DNA of 64,000 bases from Rufibacter sediminis (GCF_014269285.1 NZ_JACOAF010000012.1:1-64000), one strand, 5' to 3'; counted from the stretch's first letter, positions 49,446 through 58,608 are shown. Numbers and translations are program-made. The notes: generated by a model from the sequence alone, not told the origin.

Positions 49446-51197
49446 TTATTTCTGCACCACTACTTTCAGGGAGATTTGTTCGGTTCCTTTCTGGATGGAA
49501 AGCACATACATGCCGGCCGGAAGCTGCTGCACCGGAATCTGGACCTGATTGATCCCACTTCGCAGCTGTTGGGCTACTTCCAGTACCTTGGCGCCGGTGG
49601 CGGAAAACAGCGTAAATCTAGCCGACAAGGGTGAGGTGCTCGTGGTTCTAATGGTGAAGAATTCCTCTGAAACCGGATTGGGATACACCATGAGTGGGCC
49701 GAGTTCCTTTTCCAGCGCGCTGCCGGTCACGGCGCCGGAGGTGCGCCAGTTGGGCAATTCATCCAGGGTAATCACATCCGGGTCGTTGAAGACGGCGTGG
49801 AGGAGCGAGGTAGGCTGTTTTCTGGTGTAGTCAGCGCCGGGCCACACGGCAAACCAGGACCACCACGTCCCGAAGGTCCGGATATACTCTGAGTTGGGGA
49901 GGTTGCCGGTCTCGGAGAGCGTGACCAGTTTCTTGCCTTTGAACAGCGCCTGTAGCTCGGTCCACTGACCACTCAGGTTAGAAGCCACGGCGGTGTTTTC
50001 GTAGATGTCAATGCCCACTACGTCCACGAACGCGTCGCCGGGGTACCACTCCGGTTTGCCTCGTTCGGCGGTGTACACCCAGATGAGGTGGTGCAGGTTG
50101 TGGTGGTTCGTCAACCGATCATACATCACTTGCCACAGTTCTTTAAACGCCGGAGCTCCCTGCGCCCCCCACCAGAACCAGCCGCCGGCCGCTTCGTGCA
50201 AAGGCCGCCATAGCACGGGAATGTCCTGCGCCTGGAATTTCTTCAGTTCCACGGCAATGGCATCAATGTCGCGGAGCAGGAGTTGGTAGTTGGCGCTGTT
50301 TTTATCGGCTAGCGCGGCGGCAAAGTTGAAGGTGGTGGCCCGCGTGTAGAAACCGCTCCACCAGAGTTTGTCCGGGTTTTGGTTGATCAGATCGGTGGGA
50401 GCGTTCCAGTGCCACATCAGGCTGACAATGCCGCGGCCCTGGTCTTTTTTAGCCCATTGGATGGCTTTCTCGGAGAAACCCGCGGGGTTGGCTCCGTACT
50501 GAATGCGCGAAGGGGAGTACTCAATGAGGTCAAAGGAACCAATGGCTGGGTCTTTGCCCGTATGCGTGCGAACGTAGCTAATTTCTTGGAAATCATTGGT
50601 TTCCTGCTGGGCCGCCAGCACCTTGGTGCCGTAGATATCCACCAGATACGAAAACAGATTTTTGGTGGAAGCCGTCGCGTTGGCGTCCACTAAGGTCTTG
50701 GGCGGTTTGGCCGGTAACGGAATGGTGGCTGGAGACAGGTTAATATAGTCAATGAGGTAATAGCCCCAGCCGCCGCCCAAGGTGATGGACGTATTCCCCG
50801 CCGGAAGCAGGAACTTGCCGCCTTGCGCTGTGCCGTACCCTGTGATGGCAGGTAACATTCCCTCAGATCGGCTCCCGTTCACGTCCAGCACGTAGCCCTT
50901 CTCGCCGGAAGGCGTGGCGTAGCGGATGGTCAGGTCATAAATGCCCGCCGTGGGGATGTTCACCGTGAACCGCACGTTTTTGGCGAAGGAGTTGTCAAAC
51001 CCCTGCACGTACCCGCCACCTGAAAAACCCGCCAAAGCGGTGCCTACCGTCACTCCGGTGCGGGTGGCATTTTCGGCCTCCAGCTTGATGTCAGCGGCTT
51101 GGGTGCCGGAGAACGATGCCAGAAAAAACATCAGCCCCAGCCAGGCAACGCAGGCCTGCCCAGAAAATGTAGAACGCAACGGTAGACGTGATTTCAT
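49446..51197 (-). CDS. Secreted GH26 endo-beta-mannanase with CBM35-like module and T9SS tail
   Basis: 583 residues in four parts. A signal peptide to about residue 35; a CBM35-like beta-sandwich (about 37-157, starting IKLEAENATRTG, with GGGYVQGFDN and IPTAGIYDLTIRYA); and a GH26 barrel (about 167-490). The acid/base is Glu335 in RPLHEAAGGWFWWG and the nucleophile Glu429 in TLSETGN. The fourth part is a type A T9SS sorting domain (501-583, PLMVYPNPVSEEF to the end). The protein should be released or surface-bound, where it cuts polymeric mannan. The other GH26 (55790) lacks both extra modules, so a division of labour outside and inside the outer membrane is implied. Confidence 0.92.
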   Translation of the reverse strand: MKSRLPLRSTFSGQACVAWLGLMFFLASFSGTQAADIKLEAENATRTGVTVGTALAGFSGGGYVQGFDNSFAKNVRFTVNIPTAGIYDLTIRYATPSGEKGYVLDVNGSRSEGMLPAITGYGTAQGGKFLLPAGNTSITLGGGWGYYLIDYINLSPATIPLPAKPPKTLVDANATASTKNLFSYLVDIYGTKVLAAQQETNDFQEISYVRTHTGKDPAIGSFDLIEYSPSRIQYGANPAGFSEKAIQWAKKDQGRGIVSLMWHWNAPTDLINQNPDKLWWSGFYTRATTFNFAAALADKNSANYQLLLRDIDAIAVELKKFQAQDIPVLWRPLHEAAGGWFWWGAQGAPAFKELWQVMYDRLTNHHNLHHLIWVYTAERGKPEWYPGDAFVDVVGIDIYENTAVASNLSGQWTELQALFKGKKLVTLSETGNLPNSEYIRTFGTWWSWFAVWPGADYTRKQPTSLLHAVFNDPDVITLDELPNWRTSGAVTGSALEKELGPLMVYPNPVSEEFFTIRTTSTSPLSARFTLFSATGAKVLEVAQQLRSGINQVQIPVQQLPAGMYVLSIQKGTEQISLKVVVQK

Positions 51198-51265
51198 TTC
51201 AAGGAGGTTGGGGTGGTGGTGAATAGGTAAATGCTTTTCCAGTTCAGATCTAATGCGCCAGCTGG

Positions 51266-51325
51266 AGGTGCCCGCCTGTTTTAAGGCTGATTTTCAGAAA
51301 CAAGGCTTAAAACAGGCGGGCACCT
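51266..51325. repeat. Palindromic intergenic repeat R23, long arms
   Basis: AGGTGCCCGCCTGTTTTAAG (51266-51285) pairs with 51306-51325 over 20 bases without mismatch, enclosing GCTGATTTTCAGAAACAAGG. It separates the epimerase and mannanase genes and could attenuate transcription between them. Confidence 0.8.
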
Positions 51326-51340
51326 TTTGGCAGGTAGGCT

Positions 51341-52573
51341 CTAAGAAGGCGTGAGTGCTTTCCTGCATCTATGGATGATCTCCAGGCAGGCACGGGCGTT
51401 GTGGTACGGGCATTTCCAGAAACCCACCTTGTCTTCCTTGCGCATGAGCGTGTAGTCATCGTGTACGCCCCAGTGCCACTCGCCGCGCTCCAGGTCTAGG
51501 AGGTGGGTCTGGGCGAACTTCCAGGAGTTAAGGGACCGGTGCAGGAACTCTTCCGAGCCCGTCAGCTGGTAGGCGTTGAAGAACCCCACCATCGCCTCGG
51601 CGCTCACCCACCACTCGCGGTGTTTGTCACAGTGGTTCCCGTCCAGGTTGAGCTCGTGGTAGAGGCTGCCGTCTGGGAGCAGGGCCTCGGCCGTGGCGTG
51701 GGCCATGGTGAGCGCCACTTCCTTCACTTGTGCGAGCAGGGCCTCGTCACCCAGTACCTCGGCGGCTTCCTGCAAGAGCCAGGAGGCTTCGATGTCGTGC
51801 CCGTAGGACACCAGGTTGGCGGTGGAGGTCCAGTCCCGGGTGAAGAACAGGTGCAGGTGGCCGGTGGAAAGGTCGATGATCCTGGCGAGAAACACCTCGA
51901 TCAACCCTCGGAGCTGCCTCTCCAGCCCAGGGTCCGGCCAGATGCGGTACAGGTTGGCGTAGGCCTCCAGAATATGCAGGTGCGTATTCATGGTCTTGGG
52001 GTCGTTGCGGTCTTTCTCGCTCAGGCGCAGGTCCTCCAGCAATTCCCCTTCCCGGCTGAAAGCCTCCAGGTAGCCGCCCTGCTCCGGATCGAAGCTGTAT
52101 TGCTCTATCCAGCGGAAAAGCGCCTGACTTATTTCCAGGGCCTGCGGGTGCTGGGTGGCCCGGTAGTACTCGCTCATGCCGTAGATAGTGAACGCCAGCG
52201 CGTAGATCTGCTTGCGGGTGTTCAGCGGCTGGCCCTGGGCGTCCACCATCCAGTAGATACCGCCGTGCACGGTATCCAGGAAGGAGGTGGTCAGGTAGTC
52301 AAAGGCGCGGGTGGCGATCTCCAGGTGCGTTTTATGCCCCGTTTCCCGAAAAGCCGCCGAAAACGTCCACAGGATGCGGGCGTTCAGGATGCCGCCCTTC
52401 GGCGCCTCGGGATTCACGTTGCCGACATTGTCCATCTGCCCCACGAAGCCGCCGTGCCGGTGGTCCAGGGTGTGCTCCGCCCAGAATCCCAGGATTCTCT
52501 CCAGTTCGGCGGCCATCTCCTGTTTATAGGCGGAGAGCTGCGACGCAGAAGACGTTTTGGAAACCGGAACCAT
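51341..52573 (-). CDS. Cellobiose/mannobiose 2-epimerase (AGE family)
   Basis: 410 residues, alpha/alpha barrel of the N-acylglucosamine 2-epimerase family. HRHGGFVGQMDNVG, SYGHDIEASWLLQEA, EWWVSAEAMVGFFNAYQ, EWHWGVHDDYT and FWKCPYHNARACLEI hold the active-site His residues of cellobiose 2-epimerases. In mannan loci the enzyme converts beta-1,4-mannobiose to mannosyl-glucose, the substrate of the GH130 enzyme encoded just before it. The ATG at 52573 shares its A with the GH130 stop (TGATG), showing translational coupling; a TTG one codon earlier is unlikely. No signal peptide, so cytoplasmic, in line with import of mannobiose first. Confidence 0.92.
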   Translation of the reverse strand: MVPVSKTSSASQLSAYKQEMAAELERILGFWAEHTLDHRHGGFVGQMDNVGNVNPEAPKGGILNARILWTFSAAFRETGHKTHLEIATRAFDYLTTSFLDTVHGGIYWMVDAQGQPLNTRKQIYALAFTIYGMSEYYRATQHPQALEISQALFRWIEQYSFDPEQGGYLEAFSREGELLEDLRLSEKDRNDPKTMNTHLHILEAYANLYRIWPDPGLERQLRGLIEVFLARIIDLSTGHLHLFFTRDWTSTANLVSYGHDIEASWLLQEAAEVLGDEALLAQVKEVALTMAHATAEALLPDGSLYHELNLDGNHCDKHREWWVSAEAMVGFFNAYQLTGSEEFLHRSLNSWKFAQTHLLDLERGEWHWGVHDDYTLMRKEDKVGFWKCPYHNARACLEIIHRCRKALTPS

Positions 52574-53793
52574 CAATTCGCGCCGTTGAACTCAGGGGCC
52601 ATCACGTGCTTCTTCGCGTGGATGTAGGCCTGGTTTCGGTCTACCAATTGGTTGATCTGCTCCACCGAGGCAGCGGAGCGGAAACCGTCGGCCGGGGTGT
52701 TGAGCACGTAGTCCAGCAGTTGGTCTACGGTGGAGGTGGCCACGTGCATTCTGGTGTCCGAGGAGGCGTAGTAGATGAACACGGTGCCGTCCTCGTTCAG
52801 GATCCAGCCGTTGGCGAAGGTCACGTTGGACACGTCGCCCACCCGTTCCTCCCCCTCCGGGGCGATGAAGTGCCCGCCCGGTTTCGCGATGACTTTAGAC
52901 GGGTCCTGAAGATCGGTCAGGAATAGATAAAGCACGTACCGCAGGCCCGCCGCCGTGTTGCGGACGCCGTGCGCCAGGTGCAGCCAGCCTTTCCCGGTTT
53001 TGAGCGGAGCCGGGCCCTGGCCGTTCTTCACCTCGTACACGGTGTGGTAGGTTTTCGGGTCCACGATGAACTCCTCGTCCACCACGGCGTTCTCCATGGA
53101 GTCGGTGAGGCCCCAGCCGATGCCGCCGCGGCTGCCCGCCTCAATGAAGCTGTCCTGCGGACGGGTGTAGAGCGCGTATTTGCCGTTGATGAACTCGGGG
53201 TGCAAGACCACGTTGCGCTGCTGCGCCGAGGTGGATTTCAGGTCGGGCAGGCGTTCCCAGGAAATCAGGTCGCGGGTACGCGCGATGCCGCACTGCGCCA
53301 CCGCCGAGGACTCGTCGCCGGGCTGGGCCTCCGGGTCTTTGCGCTCGGTGCAGAACAGGCCGTAGATCCAGCCGTCCTCGTGCCGGACCACGCGCATGTC
53401 GTACACGTTCACGTCCGGGTCCTGGGTCTCGGGCATGGTGATGGGCTTCTCCCAGAACTGGAAGTTGTCGATGCCGTTGGGGCTCTCGGCCACTGCGAAG
53501 AACGATTTCCGGTCGTTGCCCTCCACCCGCACCACCAGCAGGTACTTGCCGTTCAGCTTGATGGCCCCGGCGTTGAAGGCCGCGTTCACGCCGATGCGCT
53601 CCATGAAGTAGGGGTTGGTCTCGGGGTTGAGGTCATAGCGCCAGGTGATGGGCGCGTGCTGATTGGTGAGCACCGGGAATTTATATCGGTCATAAATGCC
53701 GTTGCCAAGCGGCTGCTTTTCGTTTTTTCTGGTGATCAGGGCCGCGTGGAACTGCTCTACGGCCTGCTGTCTTTTTTGGAAGGAGTTTTCCAT
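52573..53793 (-). CDS. GH130 4-O-beta-D-mannosyl-D-glucose phosphorylase
   Basis: 406 residues, five-bladed propeller. [14 protein letters not shown] holds the catalytic Asp (Asp132, matching the place of the catalytic Asp in the Bacteroides fragilis enzyme). [33 protein letters not shown] and [20 protein letters not shown] are typical of GH130 subfamily 1. It splits mannosyl-glucose with phosphate into mannose-1-phosphate and glucose, saving one ATP. Cytoplasmic. Upstream of and coupled to the 2-epimerase, 50 bp after the symporter, in the order seen in characterised Bacteroides mannan operons apart from rearrangement of the symporter. Confidence 0.93.
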   Translation of the reverse strand: MENSFQKRQQAVEQFHAALITRKNEKQPLGNGIYDRYKFPVLTNQHAPITWRYDLNPETNPYFMERIGVNAAFNAGAIKLNGKYLLVVRVEGNDRKSFFAVAESPNGIDNFQFWEKPITMPETQDPDVNVYDMRVVRHEDGWIYGLFCTERKDPEAQPGDESSAVAQCGIARTRDLISWERLPDLKSTSAQQRNVVLHPEFINGKYALYTRPQDSFIEAGSRGGIGWGLTDSMENAVVDEEFIVDPKTYHTVYEVKNGQGPAPLKTGKGWLHLAHGVRNTAAGLRYVLYLFLTDLQDPSKVIAKPGGHFIAPEGEERVGDVSNVTFANGWILNEDGTVFIYYASSDTRMHVATSTVDQLLDYVLNTPADGFRSAASVEQINQLVDRNQAYIHAKKHVMAPEFNGAN

Positions 53794-53843
53794 GTGATTT
53801 TGGGAAAAGATGAAGAAAACGGCCTGCTAACGCCGTCTATAAC

Positions 53844-55715
53844 TTATGAAACAGAAACTAATTTACGCTTGAGGGTGGAGGCCACGGTGCTGCCGTCCTC
53901 GGGCAGCCGGTCCCACCAGGTTTTCTTCAGAATAAGGGTGCACACGAGCACGAGGCCGAAGGCCACCGCCAGTTCGGTGTACATGGTCAGGATGAGGTAG
54001 ATGGGGAGCAGCGTCAGGCTCATCTGCCACACCACGCCAATGACCACGTTGAACATGTCCAGTTTGAAGTTCTTGTTCTCCGTGAAGGAAGGGTCTTGGG
54101 CTTTCACCTGCTCAGCCACGGGTTTCCAGAAGCCCCACGGCCGCACGTTCCTGTAGAAGGCTTTCAGGGTCTCGGGGTCCGTGGGCGGGGCCATGTACGT
54201 CCCGATGATACTGCCGGCCAGCGAAATGAGTAGAAGCCACGGGAAGTAGTAGAGGTCCAGGCCCTCGGTGAAGTACGGGAACACGAGCGCGGCCACAATG
54301 CCCACCAGCATGCCCCAGAAGAACCCGTTGCCGTTGAAGCGCCACCAGTACCACTTCAGCACGTTCGCCGAGATGTAGCCGCCGTACAGGCCGGCCACAA
54401 TCCACTGCAGAAGGCTATTCACATCTTTCGCGAAGAAGCCCAGGGCCATGCTCACCAGCACCACCACGATGCCGGTGGCGTAGTTCATGCGGTTCACCGT
54501 GGTGTTCGTGGCCTTCGGGTTCACGTATCTCAGGTACACGTCGTTCACCAGGTAGGCCTGCGCCGCGTTCAGCGTTCCCGCAAACGTCCCGATGAAGGCG
54601 GCCAGCAGCCCGGCCAGAATCAGACCCATGACGCCCGTGGGCGCGAACCGCTGGATGGCAGCCGGTAGGATCCGCTCAAAGTCAATCCCGCTCGCGGACT
54701 CTAGGTTCAGCTGGTCGTAGTTGAGGATGGCTAGCACCGTGAAGCCCATGATCATGAGGTAGCGCGTGGGGATGAGCACCACTGACACGAAGGCGCTCAT
54801 CTTGGCGGCATCCTGCGGCGAGCGGGCCGAGAGGATCTTCTGCATGTCATAGCTGGGCGTGGGCCCGGCCAAACTGGCCAGAATCCCCTTGAAGAGCATC
54901 AGGGAGAAGAAGGTCCCGAAGAGCGAGTACCCGTCTGACTGGATCTTGGCGTTCACGTCATCAATGATGCCGGTCCAGTCCATGTTGAGCGTGGCCCCGA
55001 AGAAAGGCGTCTTCCATTCCGCCGGCACGTTGAGCGGGGTGGTGTCCAGGTTGTTCATGGCCATGATGGCCACCACCACCGAGGCCGCCGTCATGATGGC
55101 GTACTGCAGCACATCGGCCCACACGATGCTGGCCATGCCGCCCAGGATGGAGTAGAACACCGCGAAGAAGGTGAAGAGCATGCCGTAAAAGTGGGGCACG
55201 AACTCCGGCGAAACGGTGAACGGCACGTACGGCTGCACCACGGCCCACGGCACGAAGATCTCCACGAACTTGCCCAGCCCGATGAACCCGTACGCCAGAA
55301 AGCCCAGGCAGCTCAAAAGGGCGAACGCCACCACAATGGCGTGTGACTTGTTGGAGTCCCGGCCCCGGCCGAAGCGGGTGAGCATCCACTCCGCGCCGGT
55401 GGTCACGTTGGAGCGGCGGAGCCAGGCGGCCAGGAACATCATCAGGAAGATCTGGTTGAAGGACGGCCACAGCCAGGGGATCCAGATGCTCTTGAGCCCG
55501 TAGACGAAGCCCAGCATCACCATCCACATGGTGCCGGAGATGTCGAACATGCCCGAGGCGTTGGAAAGGCCCAGCGCGTACCAGGGCAGGGTGTTGCCGC
55601 CCAGCATGTACGCCTCCTTGTTGGCCTTGGCCCGGTTCTGCAAGACAAGCCCGATGGCCGCTACCGACACGAGGTAGAGGAAAATAATGCCGATGTCCAG
55701 TGCGCTTAGTTTCAT
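53844..55715 (-). CDS. Sodium:solute symporter, probable mannobiose importer
   Basis: 623 residues, SSS (SLC5) family, about 14 hydrophobic helices, beginning LDIGIIFLYLVSVAAIGLVLQ. MLGGNTLPWYALGLSNASGMFDISGTMW, GPTPSYDMQKILSARSPQDAAKMS and GTFAGTLNAAQAYLVNDVYLRYV match sugar symporters of Bacteroidota glycan loci. It lies between a periplasmic GH26 and the cytoplasmic GH130/epimerase pair, so carrying mannobiose or mannosyl-glucose across the inner membrane is the simplest reading. Specificity is inferred from the neighbours. 50-74 bp gaps on both sides support one operon. Confidence 0.9.
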   Translation of the reverse strand: MKLSALDIGIIFLYLVSVAAIGLVLQNRAKANKEAYMLGGNTLPWYALGLSNASGMFDISGTMWMVMLGFVYGLKSIWIPWLWPSFNQIFLMMFLAAWLRRSNVTTGAEWMLTRFGRGRDSNKSHAIVVAFALLSCLGFLAYGFIGLGKFVEIFVPWAVVQPYVPFTVSPEFVPHFYGMLFTFFAVFYSILGGMASIVWADVLQYAIMTAASVVVAIMAMNNLDTTPLNVPAEWKTPFFGATLNMDWTGIIDDVNAKIQSDGYSLFGTFFSLMLFKGILASLAGPTPSYDMQKILSARSPQDAAKMSAFVSVVLIPTRYLMIMGFTVLAILNYDQLNLESASGIDFERILPAAIQRFAPTGVMGLILAGLLAAFIGTFAGTLNAAQAYLVNDVYLRYVNPKATNTTVNRMNYATGIVVVLVSMALGFFAKDVNSLLQWIVAGLYGGYISANVLKWYWWRFNGNGFFWGMLVGIVAALVFPYFTEGLDLYYFPWLLLISLAGSIIGTYMAPPTDPETLKAFYRNVRPWGFWKPVAEQVKAQDPSFTENKNFKLDMFNVVIGVVWQMSLTLLPIYLILTMYTELAVAFGLVLVCTLILKKTWWDRLPEDGSTVASTLKRKLVSVS

Positions 55716-55789
55716 GGAAGTGCCGTAATGGTTTTGTTTGGGTTGGTGGGTAAGGGGCGGTGGTAAAGCGTATAGGTGTTTTGGGTGAG

Positions 55790-56947
55790 CTACTTTTTTG
55801 CTCCCAACTTGTCCTGGGGAACCGGGGCGTACAGACGTTCCCGGGCTACTTTGTCCAGGAAGAATACGTTGGGGTTTTGGTAAAACACCTTAAAATCGTC
55901 GGCGCTTTTCTGCCCCGGGTAGGGGGCGTAAAAGTGGTCAGGGCGGGCGTTGCGCCACACCATCACGTAAGACAACCCTGCGTTTTGGACAATGGGCGCC
56001 AGGATGCTGGTCCACCAGTTGGCGATGGGCAAGGTTTCCAGGCCGGTTTCGCTCAGGGTCCAGACCTTGTTTTTCTCCTGGCCAATCTGGCGCAGGGTCT
56101 CCACCATCTGGCGGGTTTCTTTGAGGAAGTTCTGGTTGGCCTGGGCTAATTGCGCCGGATCAGCGGGTGGACGGTGGTAGATGTCAAAGCCGACAATGTC
56201 CACGTAGTCATCGCCGGGATAACGTTCCAGGTAATCTTCGCGGGAGGTGAACCGGTCAGTGGAGTAGGCGAAGAGCAGGTTGTTGGCTTTTTTCTTGCGC
56301 AGGTAATCCACGGTGAAGCGCCACATCTGCTTGTATTCCTCGGGAGAACAGTGATTGCGGCCCCACCAGAACCAGCTGCCGGTGTGCTCATGAAACGGCC
56401 GGAACACCACAGGGATCAGCTCGCCGTTGGGGCCTTTCAGGCTTTTCATGAAACTGGCTAACCCGTCTAGCCAGGACGTATAGCGTTTCAGGGCTTTTTT
56501 GTCTTTGAACAGGTGCTGGATGGTGGAATCGGCGGCGTCCCAGCTGGTTTTTGACGGATCTACCGGGTTGTTCAGGTGCCAGCTAAAGGTGTTCAATCCG
56601 CCCTTGGCGTACAACTGCTGCGCATATTCCCGCATTTTCTGGAAAGGGACGCTGTCCAGGTTCATGGGCTTACCTAGCTCCAGATGGCCAAGTTCCCAGC
56701 CCACCACCGCCGGGTATTCCCCTACTACCTCTTTCACATCAGAGCGGCCGGGTTCATACTTCCAGCCTACGCCATACGCCAGCGCGTCCTGGTGCCCGAA
56801 CATAATGCCCTTTTGGGAGAGCCGCTTCAGGTTGGCATACAGGTTCCGGGTTTCGGCCGTCGCTTTCCGGGTAATGGGAAGCATCTGTGCCCAAGCGGAG
56901 AGATGGGTGAGCGCCAGAAACAGGAAAGCCAGTAGAAATCTATGCAT
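55790..56947 (-). CDS. GH26 beta-mannanase/mannobiohydrolase, periplasmic
   Basis: 385 residues. Signal peptide (MHRFLLAFLFLALTHLSAWAQ), then a single GH26 domain: GIMFGHQDALAYGVGW, acid/base Glu187 in FRPFHEHTGSWFWWGRN, nucleophile Glu300 in WTLSETGLE. It has no carbohydrate-binding module or sorting domain, so it should stay in the periplasm and cut manno-oligosaccharides, in the manner of the B. fragilis ManA mannobiohydrolase. The ATG at 56947 begins the signal peptide; the start at 57007 would place 20 basic residues before it. First gene of the mannan operon, directly next to the divergent AraC regulator. Confidence 0.9.
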   Translation of the reverse strand: MHRFLLAFLFLALTHLSAWAQMLPITRKATAETRNLYANLKRLSQKGIMFGHQDALAYGVGWKYEPGRSDVKEVVGEYPAVVGWELGHLELGKPMNLDSVPFQKMREYAQQLYAKGGLNTFSWHLNNPVDPSKTSWDAADSTIQHLFKDKKALKRYTSWLDGLASFMKSLKGPNGELIPVVFRPFHEHTGSWFWWGRNHCSPEEYKQMWRFTVDYLRKKKANNLLFAYSTDRFTSREDYLERYPGDDYVDIVGFDIYHRPPADPAQLAQANQNFLKETRQMVETLRQIGQEKNKVWTLSETGLETLPIANWWTSILAPIVQNAGLSYVMVWRNARPDHFYAPYPGQKSADDFKVFYQNPNVFFLDKVARERLYAPVPQDKLGAKK

Positions 56948-57130
56948 GGGTTCTGTTTTAAAAAAATGCCGGAAAGGTATTCGCCGCAAGCTGGGTAACA
57001 GGAGCAACGCCTCGGCGCGCTGTTTCTGCGTGGCTCCTGGTCTGCTCTGGTGGACTCACTAAAAAGCCAAGTTGGTGTGCTTTGCTTTCGTTGTTTCTCC
57101 ACGTCTTGAACAGATCATCAGGCTACTCTA

Positions 57131-57138
57131 CAAAACTA
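57131..57138 (-). promoter_or_regulatory. Candidate -7 element for the mannan operon
   Basis: Reads TAGTTTTG on the minus strand, an exact TAnnTTTG, about 185 nt before the GH26 start. No convincing -33 element, as would fit an activator-dependent promoter. Confidence 0.3.
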
Positions 57139-57281
57139 GGTAGTTTTCCTGCAGGCTTGTAGTACTATTTTATCGTTTTCTTGAAGAAATAGAAAGTTCT
57201 TTAGGGCAGAAGGAAGCGCAGGCGGTTTGTTTAGCCTGTGGTATAGTTTTTTAACCAGTGACCGAGAAATTAGGTAATCTT

Positions 57282-57322
57282 GGGTTTTGGAGCTGTTTTT
57301 GCAAAAGAAGGATTAAATAAAA
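57282..57322. repeat. Palindromic intergenic repeat R24 (weak)
   Basis: GGGTTTTGGAGCTGTTTTTG ... CAAAAGAAGGATTAAATAAAAGC, arms mostly lost. Confidence 0.35.
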
Positions 57323-57516
57323 GCGTTTAGCTGGGAAGAAGAGCCTCTGATTCTATCCCTGCCCGCCAGAAAGAGGAAGAGTGGGAGGTAAAAGGAGCGT
57401 TTTGAGCTTTCAGGACACGAGGGTGCACCAATTAACGGCGGAAAACTGGTATTTTTTTAACCAGATCGTAAAAAGTAAATCCAGATTCTGTAACTTCACA
57501 GAGTAAATCAGATGTT

Positions 57517-58389
57517 ATGAGTGCTATCTACCGTGAGATTACCCCGTTAACCCAGAACGATTGCTTTACCCTTTTCTCCCGGGTGAAAGAGGAATTTAAC
57601 TTTCCGCTCCACTACCACGAAGACTTCGAGCTGAACTTCATTTACAACGCGGCCGGTGCCAAGCGGGTGGTAGGCGACCACGTAGAGATTATTGACGATC
57701 TGGAGTTGGTGTTGGTGGGCAGCAATCTGCCGCACGGCTGGTTTACGCACCAGTGCAAGAGCAAAGACATTGTGGAGATCACCATCCAGTTCCACAAAGA
57801 TCTGCTGGACGAGAAGTTTCTGCGCCGCAACCAGCTGAGCTTTATCAGGGCTTTGTTGGAGCGGGCCAGCAAAGGCATCTCGTTTTCCCGCGAGATCAAG
57901 GAGGCGTTCCGGCCGCGGCTGGAGCAACTGACCCAGAAAGGCGGTTTTGACTCGGTGCTGGAGCTGATTTCCATTCTGCACGATTTGTCGGTGTCGCGCA
58001 ACATGCGCACGCTCTCCAACAGCACCTTCACCTCAGACCAGTTCAACTACTACAGCCGCCGCATTGAGAAAGCCTTTGAGTACATGCAGACGTACTATGA
58101 CAAAGACGTTTCTCTCGCCGATGTCGCCAAAGTGGTGAACATGCCCGAGGTCTCTTTCAGCCGATTTATCAAAAAACGCACGGGAAAAACCTTCATCGAG
58201 AGCCTGAACGAAATCCGGTTGGGGCACGCCTCCCGCATGCTCATTGACACCACCGAGACCATCTCAGAGGTGTCGTTCAAGTGCGGCTTCAACAATCTGT
58301 CGTACTTCAACCGCATTTTCCGGCGCAAGAACGGGTGCACGCCCAAGGAATTCCGGCAGAACTACTCCGGCTCGCGGGTGTTCATCTAA
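57517..58389 (+). CDS. AraC-family regulator, probable mannan-locus activator
   Basis: 290 residues. N-terminal cupin (FNFPLHYHEDFELNFIYNAAGAKRVVGDH; HxHxxFE is the sugar-binding type pattern) and two C-terminal helix-turn-helices (SLADVAKVVNMPEVSFSRFIKKRTGKTF and ISEVSFKCGFNNLSYFNRIFRRKNGCTPKEFRQ). It is divergent from the GH26-symporter-GH130-epimerase operon across a 569-bp shared region, which makes it the natural regulator. A ligand such as mannobiose is inferred only from that context. Not similar in sequence to the AraC protein at 11257 beyond the family signature. Confidence 0.9.
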   Translation: MSAIYREITPLTQNDCFTLFSRVKEEFNFPLHYHEDFELNFIYNAAGAKRVVGDHVEIIDDLELVLVGSNLPHGWFTHQCKSKDIVEITIQFHKDLLDEKFLRRNQLSFIRALLERASKGISFSREIKEAFRPRLEQLTQKGGFDSVLELISILHDLSVSRNMRTLSNSTFTSDQFNYYSRRIEKAFEYMQTYYDKDVSLADVAKVVNMPEVSFSRFIKKRTGKTFIESLNEIRLGHASRMLIDTTETISEVSFKCGFNNLSYFNRIFRRKNGCTPKEFRQNYSGSRVFI

Positions 58390-58413
58390 GCGGAAGGTTG
58401 CCCCGGGCTAGTT

Positions 58414-58454
58414 CGTTTTAGGGCCGATTTCCAGAAAATGGCCCTAAAACATCG
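58414..58454. repeat. Palindromic intergenic repeat R25
   Basis: CGTTTTAGGGCC (58414-58425) with GGCCCTAAAAC (58440-58450) around GATTTCCAGAAAAT; first of three hairpins in this convergent gap. Confidence 0.75.
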
Positions 58455-58478
58455 CTTGTAGGAAAAAATATTGGACAG

Positions 58479-58539
58479 AGAGAAGCCCGGCGGGGCAGGA
58501 TTCGTTCTCAGGAACCATCCTGCCCCGCCGGGCTTCTCT
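58479..58539. terminator. GC-rich bidirectional hairpin
   Basis: Perfect 23-bp stem: 58479-58501 (AGAGAAGCCCGGCGGGGCAG then GAT) pairs with 58517-58539; 15-nt loop. No long T-run follows. It lies between the convergent AraC and GH3 genes and between two family palindromes. Confidence 0.75.
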
Positions 58540-58546
58540 TCTGCTC

Positions 58547-58587
58547 TCCGTTTCGGGCCTGTTTTCAGAAAACAGGCCCGAAACGGA
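58547..58587. repeat. Palindromic intergenic repeat R26, 41-nt perfect palindrome
   Basis: TCCGTTTCGGGCCTGTTTTC, central A at 58567, then its exact complement to 58587. It differs from R9 in arm bases (TTTCGGG against TTTAGGG), with the matching change in the other arm. Confidence 0.85.
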
Positions 58588-58608
58588 AATGAAACCGACT
58601 TGTGCGAC

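Larger units (their letters stand above)
56948..57516. other. Divergent control region of the mannan locus
   Basis: 569 bp between GH26 (minus) and AraC (plus). On the minus strand TAGTTTTG (57138-57131) fits TAnnTTTG for the mannan operon, but no TTTG partner stands at the right distance. A weak family palindrome lies at 57282-57322. The half-sites of the AraC protein could not be identified by eye. The whole region is more AT-rich than the flanking genes, as expected for promoters. Confidence 0.5.

Noticed and set aside
51503-54000. Long plus-strand open frames (374 and 343 residues)
   Set aside because: Shadows of the epimerase and GH130 genes in GC-rich DNA; His/Val/Gly-rich composition without motifs.
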